From: Syncephalastrum monosporum B8922
Taxonomy: Eukaryota; Mucoromycota; Mucoromycetes; Mucorales; Syncephalastraceae
Reading direction: 5' to 3'
Assembly (NCBI GenBank): GCA_000697355.1
Contig: JNEN01001217.1
Coordinates: forward strand, 62,001-126,000
DNA length: 64,000 bases
Under the pieces are notes generated by a model. That model was given only the letters and a program-made list of their open reading frames with translations, was not told the DNA's origin and did no database searches. Shown here piece after piece: positions 23,269 to 34,404 of the stretch (its first letter is position 1; each line of letters starts with the position of its first letter). The position numbers and the translations under genes are program-made.

Positions 23269-24168
23269 ATGAGTGCACTGATTCAGCATAATGCCGACCA
23301 ACAGCGGACACGATCCGACGCTGACATTGATGCTCTGCCTTGTATGTATTGGATTGTATTTCTCCACGTAGCACTGATGTCTTTGATTCATAGATGTCGA
23401 CCGTGACATTGATAATCCAGGTAGGACGAAGGCACTCGCCAAGTAGAAAGCGTAGCTCACCACTTCCATAGAGCTTAAGGCTACAGTAGAACGTTTGATC
23501 GATCAAGAGATGCGTCGCATGCGCCGAAAAACAGACGGCGATCGGTCCAATCTGCCCTCGGAAGTGGAGCTCTTTGAGGCACACGAAGAGCTCAAGTCAG
23601 AATGGGAACGTACCAAGCGAAAAGAACCGCTGGAGGCCTTGGATACCGAGCGCTATCAGATGAGCGCACCCAAAGAGAAGGACCCCGAGGCATGGCAAGC
23701 CGCTGTGGACAACTCGAAAGCGCAGCTGGAGGCCGAATCCAACAGGTAACCGAAACAAATGCGTGGTGCGTATCGCGTCGGCATGGACCGCTCATTCAGA
23801 CACACTTTGCCAGATTGATCAACTTGGAACTGCTGCAAAAATATGGTGCCAACGCGTGGCGTGTGCATAACTATATGCTTGAGGCCCATCTGAAACGTAT
23901 ACAAGCCGCGAACGAGGACATGAAAAACAAAATTCTGCAGATCAACCGCGAACGCAAGATGGATCAGGTAGAACCTTTTGGGTAATACGTACAAGAGCGG
24001 TGCTGACGAGAAGCTGTTATGTAGACACAAGCGGCAGGCTCACTGCGATCCTTGGAAGACAAGTGGTCGGATCTAGTCAGTCAGAACCTGCAGGTGGACA
24101 TTGCTTGCACAGCACTCGAGCAAGAAGTCGAGGAACTGCAGAGATACAAGGCTTCGCTCAACCAGTGA
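23269..24168 (+). CDS. BCAS2: BCAS2/SPF27-like subunit of the Prp19 splicing complex
   Basis: Core component of the Prp19 (NTC) complex that activates the spliceosome; nuclear. Five exons: 23269-23341, 23394-23420, 23472-23745, 23814-23967, 24025-24168; 223 residues (human BCAS2 is 225). Family landmarks are the N-terminal DALPYVDRDIDNPELKA, VERLIDQEMRRMRR and LELLQKYGANAWRVHNYMLE, then a long helical coiled-coil C-terminus ending EVEELQRYKASLNQ. Exon 2 is only 27 nt. All joins close in phase. The 3' end is 168 bp from the convergent homeodomain gene. Confidence 0.95.
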
Positions 24169-24336
24169 ATGTAAATAGATATTATCTGAAAACAAGGCTT
24201 TTATTGCTTTACCACACATTACATTAGACGACACAAAGGATAGTCAGTATTGCAAAGAAAAGGCAAGATGCAAAGGGGATAGGAATGTACCGACTCGGGC
24301 AAAGGTACGGCTTCCATCCTCTTCAGTGGCAATGTA

Positions 24337-25938
24337 CTACGTAGGAAGCTGTCGACGCCGACCACGACCACGGCCACGACCACAACTTCGCAGATGACGA
24401 CCCGTAAGACTTTGCTTCTGAGCACCAGTACCGCCTGTGTGCTCTTCCTCGTGGGCTGTCGGTCGATGCTTCTGGCGCGTTTCACGCTGCTCTCTTTGGA
24501 GATAAGCGACATACTCCTCAAAGCTGTTGATGGTCCCATTCCGGCACAGGGCATGGTACGCGTCCAACCTAGCCTGGGTGAGACGGCGACGGCGGTTGGA
24601 AAACCAATAGGTGATTCGGCGTGGAAGGAGATGCGTGAACGTGGCTGCCGCCTCGCGTTGCGTCTTACTCAACTTGCAGCGGTGATCCTTGACATAGACC
24701 TCAAAGAAGAGGCGCTTCAGGTAGTTGGTGACATGGGGCTCGTAGCCTGTCTGGGAACGCGTGCGTTTCTCGGAGGTGTCACGCAGTGCTGCGTTGGCCG
24801 CCCTTTCATGGGTCAGCAAGTCTTGCTCGACATTGGGTCTTCTGGTCCGGCATCGCTTCGTTGTCGTGCATCCAGGATGTTGTTCTTGCTTCCGCTTCTG
24901 ATGAGCTACTGTACGCTGGAAACGATAGGCGCGTGTCGATTGAGGCGTAAAGTCGCTGTCACTACTACTACTGTCCGTTTGGGCGCTTTTGCTTTTGCTG
25001 CTACCCGGGTCGTCCTTGTACTCGTCACTGCTAAGCTGATCCGTGCTGTCCTCTGGCTCATTGGCACTGTTGCTGGCTGGATCGGCTGTGGTCTGCGTGG
25101 TACTTACATACTCGGGCTCGCTTTTTACTTCTTCTCTGAGTTCCACCACCGAATCATCGCTGTCCTCAATGAACTCCTGCTCCGGAGAATCACGCAAGCG
25201 GGTGTCCTGAGGCTGGATGGCGCTCTTCATAGGTTGATGGCGAGTAGGACCAGGCGGAGAAGGAAGAGTGAAGAGAGAACCGGTATCGTCGACCGAGCTC
25301 GAGTGGGCATCATAGTTGGATTCATTTACATCGCCATAGGACAACATTGGATGCGTGTCTCCCTCCGTTGATAGCACAAGTGCGCGTTTGTTGTCGTCCC
25401 AGTCGTGCCGATCACCGAGTTCAGGGATATCGCTATCGCCTATTATGTTGTCACTGTTTTCCCAGTCCAAGTCGATCGAAGGTAGGTCTACATTGACCTC
25501 CTCTGTGAGCGATCCTGGCCAGGACACATCCTCGACCCAGTCTTCAACTGACACAGGTGTGTAGGTTTCCGACGAAGGCTGCAACAGCCGATGTTGTTGT
25601 CCAGGCTGTGAAATGACCGTGGCAGTGGGCACAACGGTAGTACCCTGCGAATGGTGTGGTGCAAAAGTGGTCGACTCGGCCAAGGTCTGAAGGAGAGTTG
25701 GATCCGTAAAGAGGCCAGCCTGGCCTAGCAAGGTACCCGGGTGTTCTTGCATCAATGTAATCCAGTCGGGGTACGACAGAGGTGGGCCCGCAGGAGGAAG
25801 GGCCATACTGCCGACTTCTCCTACATGTCTTAGTATATAAAAATAACCTTAAAGAGGCAGTAGTTTACGTGTTTCTAGATCGCCCTGAATTTGTTGTCTC
25901 TTTTCTTCTTCAGCCAGGGATGCATGCATGGCGTCCAT
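24337..25938 (-). CDS. Homeodomain-type transcription factor
   Basis: Probable sequence-specific DNA-binding regulator. Two exons: 25938-25869 and 25820-24337; 517 residues. The short first exon was found by splice signals: donor GTAAAC, a TACTAAG branch-like site and a TAG acceptor. It joins in frame and supplies the upstream ATG; the ATG at 25806 is an alternative start. The long middle is acidic and Ser-rich. A homeodomain-like region lies at ~383-441: YLKRLFFEVYVKDH, LSKTQREAAA, then recognition-helix sequence ITYWFSNRRRRLTQ (homeobox consensus WFxNRR). The C-terminus ends with Arg/Gly repeats (GRGRGRGRRR). Target genes unknown. Confidence 0.82.
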
Positions 25939-26399
25939 CCTGTCCTGTGCTTTCAGACAGAGGAAGCAACAAGGACAGAAGTAATGCGATTGAAAAAAAC
26001 GATGCTTGGTTTAAGAGAGGAGAAAGAGATGAGAGAGAAACGGAAGTGCGATCACGATTGAGTGAGTCGGCTTCGCAACTGACCAAGGCAAGAGAAAAAT
26101 GACCATGGCATCAATGTGAGAAGAGGTTATTGTCTTAGGCGGGCAAAAGAAAAAATTGACAATGATGCCACATTTTTTGGTTCCTGTCGATCACCATTGT
26201 TTTGTTTCTATAATGCAGATACAAACTACAATTGCATAAACAGCACGTGATGCACGAACAGAAAGTCTATAGGATGCTTGTCTTTCTATAAGGAAAACGC
26301 AGAAAAGTAAGAGAGAGATACAAATGTGTAAGAAAAATGCAAAAACGAGGCGGAGGGAATGCGTGAGGGAAAGGAAGAAGGAGATGCTATAAGGGAGGA
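25939..26399. other. Spacer, nothing recognised
   Basis: Purine-rich spacer between two minus-strand genes (promoter side of the homeodomain gene, 3' side of the GDSL gene). Short plus-strand frames have no features. Confidence 0.5.
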
Positions 26400-27816
26400 C
26401 TATACACTGCTGTCCATGTTGCGCAGAGGGACAAAGCGTCCGCGCGTATTGTTCTTGACAAGACCCGACAAAGCCGAGAGGTTACTAGAGCGCTTTTGTC
26501 GTCTCGCGAACCAGACAAACCCAATGCACAGGAGTGCGGTCACGGTGAGCACAAAGTACAGTGCGTTGAATGAGCTGCTATCACTTTCATCGTCATCCCA
26601 GTCAGAAAGCTCAGACTCGCTGTTGTGGCTATTGCTGCTGCTACTGCTTTCGGCCGCCTTGGCTGCGATGATCTCGGCCACCTTCTTGTCGATCAAATCC
26701 GTATGGGGCTTGGCCTCGTACTGAGCCGACTGGAACCGCGGATCGGCCTCAAGTTGTGCTTGCGCGTTTGCGGTCGCATCCACCGACACGGGCGGTTCAA
26801 GTGATCCCGACAGTAAAATGCTGTTGGCCACGGCCCGATGTGCGCCTATGAACGCCCTTCCATGTGAGTGTTCCTGATCCTCTCCTACTGTGCCTTACAG
26901 CATGATGAAGGTTGAATAAGCTTTACCTCCTGTCAGGTGGATCTCATCCCACCAGACATACGAATCCAAGGCATCGGTGCATCGGCCCTGACACGCGTCC
27001 CAATAGGCATGCGTCGCATCCTTGAAACCAAACTCGTCTGGCTTCTCGACCATGTCGTTCAGCATGGCATACACATCGACCAGATCGAGCTCGAGCGCGT
27101 GGTGGTGTTTGTTGAGCTTGGTGACTTCGCGGGACAAGAGCGTGTTGAGGGTTCGCGTGGCGTCGGCGCGCGACTGTTCCTTGTCGGAGCCAGCAAAGTA
27201 GGGCATACGGTTCAAGGGAGGCGCATTGATGATGATGAAGCGGTTGCTGCCAAAGACCTTGCGTACATTTTTCTAAAAATGGATTCAGATTTCCCGCATG
27301 ATAAACCCCACCCCCATGTCTATTCTATTTTTACCAGTTGCTGACTCAGGCATGCCACCGTGCTCTTCAGCGACGCAGACGGGTCTTGGAGATGGAAGGA
27401 GCGCTCGATGTCGTTGATGCCGATCCAAAACGCATAGATCGTCTCTTCGGGGTCAAGGTCGAGCTGCTGGTTGTAATATGCCTCGATTTGGTCCCGAATG
27501 CTGGGCGTGTACGTGCTATTATCGCTAAACAGCGCATTGTCACAGACGGCGCCATCAAAGGCAAAACTATACAAGGATGCATTCCAGCCAACAGCCAAAT
27601 GCTCATTCCAGAGCGGACCGTTCGTTAATCGTTGCAAATTCCCGACATCTGTAGGATAAGTGGAGTTTGGATAAGCTTCACCGCGAACGAGCAGGATGGC
27701 ATATTCTGAAACCAACCTGAGTACGAGTCGCCAAAGACAACGAGATGCTTTGCTGCTTGCACGAGATGAGAAGCGAGTAATGACAAGAGACAAAGCAGCC
27801 ACAGTGCGTTGCCCAT
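26400..27816 (-). CDS. Membrane-tethered GDSL/SGNH hydrolase
   Basis: Serine esterase/lipase of the SGNH family. Four exons: 27816-27717, 27648-27335, 27272-26927, 26845-26400; 401 residues. A signal peptide (MGNALWLLCLLSLLASHLVQA) precedes the GDSL block FGDSYSDVGN, whose Asp codon after the catalytic Ser is split by intron 1. IGIND (block III) and the catalytic dyad in DEIHLTGGAHRAVA follow. The C-terminal ~100 residues are unusual: a Ser/Asp/Glu-rich linker, one transmembrane helix at ~346-367 (ALYFVLTVTALLCIGFVWFA) and a basic cytosolic tail. I infer an enzyme anchored in the plasma membrane or secretory pathway with its active site outside. Substrate unknown. Confidence 0.9.
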
Positions 27817-27984
27817 TGTTTGTCAGTGTCAATGAAGGGGAAGGGATGTGCACCTTCAAGTTATGCGGAGTTGCCTTTCCTTTTTTTTTTTTGGGTCCTT
27901 TGTGCCACCGATACTTTTTTTTTGTTTTCTTGTTCTCTGTCCACCACCTCTCAAGAGCTGAAGTCCCTGTGTCCGGCCGCTGCT

Positions 27985-29229
27985 ATGAGACCCGACCACT
28001 CGCTAGAGTATGTAAATCTATCGAGGAATCTCGTTCACTCAAGATTTAACCGTAACTTCCTACTCCCCTCTAGGTATTGTCGTGAGGGGGAAGATGGTGA
28101 GGCGCCTATGATCTTGCAAGACCTCGACGATCTGGAGGGGCACTGGCAACGGAACGTTCAGTCCAGGAATAATGATAAGGGCTATCAGTACGATGGCGTG
28201 TTTCATCTGCCGACGGCTGCATTCGCGGAAGGAAAACAAAAGCTGTCCTTGTTTGCCCAAGACGTATGCTCGGCGATTGGCAAGCTCGAGACCTTCCACT
28301 ACAAGCCGTCCGCAACATGCCTTGCCTGCCGTTATGTCAAAGACGAAGATTACACCGAGTACATGTTCCGCTGCGTGCATATGCGTGACGAACGCGCCTG
28401 CTCAGGCACAATCACCATACGAATCCACTGGACCTTGAACGAGATGTATATTGGCTGTCGCCACGACGAATTGCATGAAGGAAAGGTGGCGAGCTCACTG
28501 GACCGGCTCAGCTATGACTTTTGGGAAACTCTGGTCACGTATGGTGCAGAGAAGGTGAATTTTGACACCATACTCAAGCTTCCAGAGAAATACCGCGAGG
28601 ATGGCAAAGAGCTTGCCTATGTAATTACGAGAAAGATACGCGCGATCGATGGCAATGCATACGAACTCGCCAAAACTAAACCACTTAAGTCTGGCAACAT
28701 CACCACGTATACCCTGCGGTGCACTCGTTTCAAGACGAAGTGCAGGGGCAAGATATTCATCAGGGTCTGTTTTGACCGGGGCGAGATCCACGTGTATGTC
28801 CAGCATGATTTCAGCCATCCCGAGCGGAAGTTCCCCGGCAAGCTGAAATGGAGGCCCGAGAATCAATTCTATGCAGACGCTTCACAAATGCGGGCGCCTA
28901 GACCCGCGTCTTACCGCTTCAAATACGATGACGGGGAGCCCAGCACCTCATCCCCAGTGCGCCACCTGAGAAAGCTCCTCGGCCGATCCAAATTGCCCTC
29001 CTATATCCGCAGACTCTGTTCCAGAAGCAACAGGCCCGATATTCTCCACCGTTTGTTTACCTTTTTCCATGATCAGGTGGCCCGTCATGTGTCGCTGGAT
29101 ACCGTCTTCTGGAACCTTGGCGAGCAGTTCTCTGGTATCTACTACCTAAGGCGCGACGTCGTCAGCTGCTGGAAGGCGATGAAAATCCTAGTCTACAGAG
29201 AATCGATCGGAGATGCGTATTCGACACAG

Positions 29230-29267
<38 letters not shown>

Positions 29268-30117
29268 TGACGATGACTTATATTACTACGAGTCAGACGA
29301 AGACACCAGTGACGATGAGCCAATCCGGGACTCAGCACTGTTGCGGGAGATTTACAACCGACGCACCTCGGAGATAACAACAGACACACTCGACGGTGTT
29401 CCATTGGACGAATCGGTCCCTTTGGCGGGTACAAAGCGAAAACGTACAGACGCATCTCTCGCGGGTGACATGTCGGATGATGGGTACCAGTCCATGACAG
29501 GTGGCTATGGTCCTCGTGTCGCTGATACGTCTGCTAGGGCATACGACGACCTCGTAATCAAAGCAGAAATTGACGACATTCTCAAGAGCAGTGCGGTCGA
29601 GAATAACTCAGAAGAGGACGAGCTCACTGATAGCGATACTGACGATGGTGAACCCGAAACACCTCCGATCAAGAAGAGCCCGGAAGAGGACGAGCTTAGT
29701 GACGGCGATACTCACGATGGTGAACCCGATATACCCCCGATCAAGGACAGTTCTGACCGCGGCAAGCTGAGTGGTAACGAAACTGACGATGGTGAACCCA
29801 AACTGCATTTGAAGCGGCACAACTCAAGTGGGCTCGATTCGAGTGGCAGCGATATTGAAGACGACGAAACCGAAACGCCTCCGATCAAAGCACCCCTAAG
29901 CCCTGCATTTCATACCATTAAAAAGGATGAGTTTCAAGATCCCGAAACGCTCGATATGTTTGCGTTCAAGACGTTGGAAAGCGCATCTGAAAAAGAAGAG
30001 AGTGACGACGACGATGACGATGACGATGACGACGACGACGACGACGGTGGCGATCATTATGAAGATGATTATGACAGCGACGAAGTGGACTATAAAGCCA
30101 TGTGGCTCTCTCAATAA
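27985..30117 (+). CDS. Acidic protein with two Cys/His cluster domains, unknown function
   Basis: Single exon, 710 residues from the ATG at 27985; an in-frame ATG at 27820 exists, but the intervening DNA looks like pyrimidine-rich leader. Two related segments of ~60 residues (about 115-165 and 235-290) share the pattern R-C-x(6-8)-C-x-G-x-I-x-I-R then H-D-x-x-H: compare FRCVHMRDERACSGTITIRI with LRCTRFKTKCRGKIFIRV. This resembles FLYWCH or WRKY-GCM1 zinc clusters, so DNA binding is a guess. The C-terminal half is very acidic: a run of 17 Asp, four 24-residue repeats, a second Asp run, and a basic KRKRTD. It is divergent from the GDSL gene with 168 bp between starts. Confidence 0.72.
29608..29895 (+). 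repeat. Four 72-bp tandem repeats coding 24-residue acidic units
   Basis: Units begin at 29608, 29680, 29752 and 29824. The first two are most alike (EEDELTDSDTDDGEPETPPI versus EEDELSDGDTHDGEPDIPPI); the last two are degenerate. Confidence 0.8.
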
Positions 30118-31138
30118 GTCACCATGGTAGCGTCAACTTTTGCTCATATCCCGGTCTACTTCCGTCCTTCGATGTTCTGCCCGCCCGGTGTGAACATCAA
30201 TTCTGCATTCAAACCACCTTCCCTTGCACAACATTCGCATTAGTGTATATATATATCCATTGCAAAGCATGCTACTAAAACCACACACACACACAAAGTA
30301 TTGTCATGTAAATAAAAATTGAAGTTAACAAAACGCAACACGTACCTGAGTTATTACGTTGGGGAAAGAAACTCATGCAATGTAGGATCCAAATTTGGAC
30401 ATACTTGAGACATTCCTGCCCGCCTGATGGCGCACGGACCATTGTATCACCTGAGACCATGTATTCTGTGTGAGGCCTATGTGTGTGATTGATGTATCGG
30501 CACAAATATAGACATGCGTATTCGAATTTGCCAGGCAAATATACCCTACCTACTCTAGCATGACGACAGTGTTGAAATAAAGGCCTGAAGTGGACGCAGG
30601 AACGGAAAGCCTACAATACCTCTGCGCGGTCGTCCCTCCTAAATACATGACGCACTTGCACGCTGCGCATTAGTTTGTTTGACAGAAACAGTACCTCTGG
30701 TCATGTGCATCGGCGTATGTCATGATGCAGAGGCATTATCCTAATGCACCGACTGACAACCCCTATTCCTCCAGTCTGATTCTCATTTTTGCCTTCTGTC
30801 GACTTACTTCTACGGACTGTTAGCAAAGGGAGCACGCTCTTCCTTCTCAACTAGTCGAACATACACGTGATACAGGAAGCGAAAACAAGTAAGGTTGCTT
30901 TTCCTCCAATCAGCTGCAAACGATATATGTATATTTTGGACAGCGAGAGAGAGAGAGAGAGAGAAAGGGGCGGTGGTGTATATATATGGAGCATATGTAT
31001 AGAAAGATATATATTTCGGGGAGGGAGAAGCACAGAAAAAGAAGACACAAAGATAAGAAAATGTACAGAGAAGAGGGAAAGAGCAACAAACAAAAGATAA
31101 GGAAAAGGGACAGGCTACGTTGCAAGTAGTGGGATGTA
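30118..31138. other. Intergenic, with (GA)10 microsatellite
   Basis: Spacer between two convergent 3' ends. A (GA)10 tract is at 30945-30964. No gene recognised. Confidence 0.55.
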
Positions 31139-32512
31139 TCAATGAGCATGCTGTTGTTCAGTAGAGGGATGCGTTGTAGAGGATTGAGGCTCGACAGGCG
31201 TGCCGCGACAGATAGGACACGAGTTGTGCGTCTCGCAGAGCCAGCGGTCGACGCATTCTTTGTGGAACACGTGGCAGCATTTAAGCACGCGGACGGACTG
31301 CTTGGGAACAAAGTCGTCGAGGCAGACGAGGCAGCGCGAGTCTGTGCCTCGTATGGTCTGCTTGGTATCGTCTGACCACGGTATGACGGGAAGGGCAGCG
31401 TCGATCGCGGCCTGGGTCGTCGTGACAGGGCGTGCAGGCCCAATCAGGTTAGAGAGCCAGAGCAAGTCTTCGTACGTCGGGTTCTCGGATAGTGTGCCCC
31501 CCGTCATCGGACGGTTGTGACCACTGAGGACATAGACAACCCACTGACCGGTTTCTGGCGGGTTTCCGTTTCCTTGCTGCTGCTGTTGCTGCTGTTGCTG
31601 TTGTTGTTGCGGCGGTGGTGGTGGTGGTTGACCGCCAGTGCGGTTGGATTGCATGGAAAGCGGCATGGATTGGAGGGTGGCGAGGGAAGATGAGGTGGAG
31701 ACGGTAGAGCGAGGACGATGTGTTTGTGGTGGTTGTGGTGCAGTCGTGGAAGTGGGTGTGGATGAAGGCGGGTGAGCAGAGGGCCCATGGGTTGTGTCGG
31801 AAGGCGACGTGCGATAGCCTACAATTAAGATGGGCATGAACCGCTGCGGTAAGGTGTCTGCATTGTTATCTTGTTGCTGCTGGGGATGATGTGGGTCAGG
31901 GCGCAAGGGCATCTGAAGGTATCTGAAGAAGGAGTTTGAGGAAGTGTGTCCAGCCGCATCAGGCATGTCGTTCTGGCTATGATGATTGCTGTTGCTGTTG
32001 TTGTTGTCTTGACGAGAGGTGGTATAGTTGTTGGCTGCGGAGGGCAGTGCAGCCAGGACGGTCGAGGTGATGATTTCGGAAAGGACCTGCGAGAGCTCAG
32101 ACGCATTCGAGATGGCCGAGGCTGTCGACGCAGCCGAACTCGTGGGCGCATTCAGGTGTGAGGGCTCGCCTAGAAAAGCCAAGGGCGGCAGAGCTGGGCC
32201 CGTCGCAGCCGCAGCCGCCCGAGTCGCAGCCGCCGTGGCATGCCGTACGGACGAAGTGTACGACGAAGACGAGGGCTGCGGTCTGGCGTACGTCGCATGG
32301 TGATGGAGTGTGTGGGTTGGGGTCGCCGCAGGAGTGGCATGACTACGAGGCGGTCCCGAAGAAGGACGGTGACGACCAAAGCGGCGCGGGTGATTCAGCC
32401 TATGTGAGATGCGCCTAAAAAAAGACATGGGCCGCCGGGAGTTGATGGACGACGAATGGAGCGTACGAGTCGACGCATTGTCTTGCCTTGCGGATGACGG
32501 TGTTTGGCCCAT
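31139..32512 (-). CDS. RING-H2 ubiquitin ligase with possible N-myristoylation site
   Basis: Putative E3 ubiquitin ligase. Single exon, 457 residues from the ATG at 32512. The RING-H2 domain is at 394-435: CLVCLDDF, CCHVFHKECVDRW, then CPIC, with all eight metal ligands in C3H2C3 order. The rest is low complexity: Ser/Thr/Pro/Ala-rich, a poly-Gln run near residues 300-320, and GRHRPSSGPPRSH-type basic patches. The N-terminus MGQTPSS fits the M-G-x-x-x-S myristoylation consensus, so membrane targeting is possible. The open frame continues upstream without an ATG, so this start is preferred. Substrates unknown. Confidence 0.85.
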   Translation of the reverse strand: MGQTPSSARQDNASTRTLHSSSINSRRPMSFFRRISHRLNHPRRFGRHRPSSGPPRSHATPAATPTHTLHHHATYARPQPSSSSYTSSVRHATAAATRAAAAATGPALPPLAFLGEPSHLNAPTSSAASTASAISNASELSQVLSEIITSTVLAALPSAANNYTTSRQDNNNSNSNHHSQNDMPDAAGHTSSNSFFRYLQMPLRPDPHHPQQQQDNNADTLPQRFMPILIVGYRTSPSDTTHGPSAHPPSSTPTSTTAPQPPQTHRPRSTVSTSSSLATLQSMPLSMQSNRTGGQPPPPPPQQQQQQQQQQQQGNGNPPETGQWVVYVLSGHNRPMTGGTLSENPTYEDLLWLSNLIGPARPVTTTQAAIDAALPVIPWSDDTKQTIRGTDSRCLVCLDDFVPKQSVRVLKCCHVFHKECVDRWLCETHNSCPICRGTPVEPQSSTTHPSTEQQHAH

Positions 32513-32889
32513 CGCAAGCAGAAAGACAAAAGGAAAAGAAAAGAGGTGTAGCAAGAATAAGAAGATAAAAAGCGGATATGATGCATTTTCTCTCGCACAC
32601 TCTTTCTTTCTCTTTCTCTCTCTCCTGCCCCGCAATCCCGCTCTTCCCTTTTACGGAATCTGAATATTCCATCACATGTCTCGCCGAACGTTTCTTTCCA
32701 GCCTCACACTGCGTGTCTCGTTCTTGTCCATCACACGCTTCGCGCTCTTTCAACTTTGATGACAGTCTATGCTACACCATTATGCACGAGCTACATACTG
32801 TACATACATGACATGACAAGACATGAATGACATGGCAAAAAGGCACGGGATCTATCATTTGAGCATCCACTCTCGTTTTTGTTTATTTC
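32513..32889. other. Spacer with pyrimidine/purine-rich leader
   Basis: Promoter side of the RING-H2 gene and 3' side of the next minus-strand gene. Nothing else recognised. Confidence 0.5.
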
Positions 32890-34140
32890 TTAAGCAGACA
32901 CCTGAGGATATTGTTCCTGCAAGTCAAAGTATGCGTTTTCCCAGCGCATCTTTTCTTCCCACAGCATTCGCAGTTTCTTGTACGCCAGCCCGCTGAGCAC
33001 CTCAAATTGGTCTGCCGAATTGTCGATCGCCAGCTGCAGGTGTTTTTGTTGTCGCCTCTCTTCCGCAATCCGCCGTTTAAGCTCGGTCGCAGACAACCCC
33101 GTCGATGGTACGTTGCCTATCTCTCCCCCGGAAGAAGAGGAAGAAGATAGAGGCGCCGCGTCGGTGTCATGTTCCTTCGTCCCGTCCATCTCTTCCACTG
33201 TCTGCGTCTGGGCATGCCGGATGCGTGTTGACGTCGCGCCTGACCCTACAGCCTTGGTCCTCTCCTCTGGTGTATGCGCTGCGCTTTCTCCTTGTGCTCG
33301 CTCATCCAGCCTTTGCTGCAGTGCGGCATCAATGGGATGCTTCTCCGCTTCAAAAAGATCCATCAGTTTTAGCCCACCGCCCTTGGCCTCGCTACGGCGT
33401 TGTGTGTGTGCCAGTTGCTGGCTGTTCATCGAGGTAAACGGGGACTGGTATTTGTTTCGCGTGGAACCGCCTCCGGCCAAGCGGCGTAGTGATCCGCCAC
33501 CGCTGTAAATGCTCGATTCGCGTCGCTTGCTGTGGGTTGCGTTGGGGAGCGCGGGGCTCATCGTGCCCTGAACTGGGCTCGTCGGTGGCGACATGCTCGT
33601 GCTCGTGCTCGTGCTTGCCACCCGCGGCTCTTGCGGCTGCCGTGACTTGGGTGCGTGGATTGACCCCTGAGAATCTGCCACGGCCGGGCGGCCTTGGCTG
33701 GTACTCGGCACTGGGACGGGGGCGGCCTTCTTGGCTTGGGTGCTATTATTTTTATGGGGGGCGGGCTCATACGTGGGCGGTGCTGAATGGTTGGTCAGGT
33801 ACACTGCAGCCGGGGCAGGCCTTGACGACGCTGTGCTCGAACCTGACGTATGACTGCTGGTGGTGCTGGCGTTGCTACTGTTGAGCTTATTCTTCCTCCG
33901 CTTAAAAAAACTGCTGCCTGTGATCGTATGCGACGACGTTTGCGGTGGAGGCGCGCGCTGGAACTCTTCTGGGCTCGTATTGTTCAGAAAGTCCGCAAGA
34001 GCCTGCGTGCCTGTGGATGGGCGCCGGCTGGGGCGGTTTGTGCGTGGGACTAAGCTGTTGAAATCATCATCGTCGTCGTCTGAACTTGTCACTGACACAG
34101 TACGTGCATCTTTGGGTTGGAACGCATTCTTGTGCGGCAT
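32890..34140 (-). CDS. Ser-rich protein with C-terminal coiled coil, unknown
   Basis: Single exon, 416 residues, no domain recognised. The N-terminus has an Asp run and ALADFLNNTSPEEF. Residues ~70-300 are Ser/Thr/Pro-rich and likely disordered, with short basic stretches (SFFKRRKNKLNSS). The last ~80 residues are helical: ELKRRIAEERRQQKHLQLAI, then YKKLRMLWEEKMRWENAYFD. The helical tail and its Trp-rich sequence look like a conserved interaction module. Downstream of the RING-H2 promoter and upstream of the Tat-SF1-like gene, all on the minus strand. No function assigned. Confidence 0.75.
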   Translation of the reverse strand: MPHKNAFQPKDARTVSVTSSDDDDDDFNSLVPRTNRPSRRPSTGTQALADFLNNTSPEEFQRAPPPQTSSHTITGSSFFKRRKNKLNSSNASTTSSHTSGSSTASSRPAPAAVYLTNHSAPPTYEPAPHKNNSTQAKKAAPVPVPSTSQGRPAVADSQGSIHAPKSRQPQEPRVASTSTSTSMSPPTSPVQGTMSPALPNATHSKRRESSIYSGGGSLRRLAGGGSTRNKYQSPFTSMNSQQLAHTQRRSEAKGGGLKLMDLFEAEKHPIDAALQQRLDERAQGESAAHTPEERTKAVGSGATSTRIRHAQTQTVEEMDGTKEHDTDAAPLSSSSSSGGEIGNVPSTGLSATELKRRIAEERRQQKHLQLAIDNSADQFEVLSGLAYKKLRMLWEEKMRWENAYFDLQEQYPQVSA

Positions 34141-34404
34141 GCTATTATGAGAGGACTAATGCAGAAATGATAAAGAAAAAAAAAGAAAAGAAAAGGACAA
34201 GACCGAAAGGAAAACAAGACCAAAAGCAAAGTAATAGAACGGAAATAGGGGATAGATAAGAAGAGGAGAGAGAGAGAGAGAAGAAAGATGGGTGTCATTT
34301 TTTTTTATCTAGTTCGCCACTCAATTTAAAGCGTCGGGTTGAAAGTGTCTACTTGCAAGCTTGCTACTTGGCTGTTGCGTAACATTGGCCCCACCGCGCT
34401 CGTA

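Noticed and set aside
24394..25371. Plus-strand open frame of 325 codons
   Set aside because: Antisense shadow of the homeodomain gene; composition follows the real coding strand.
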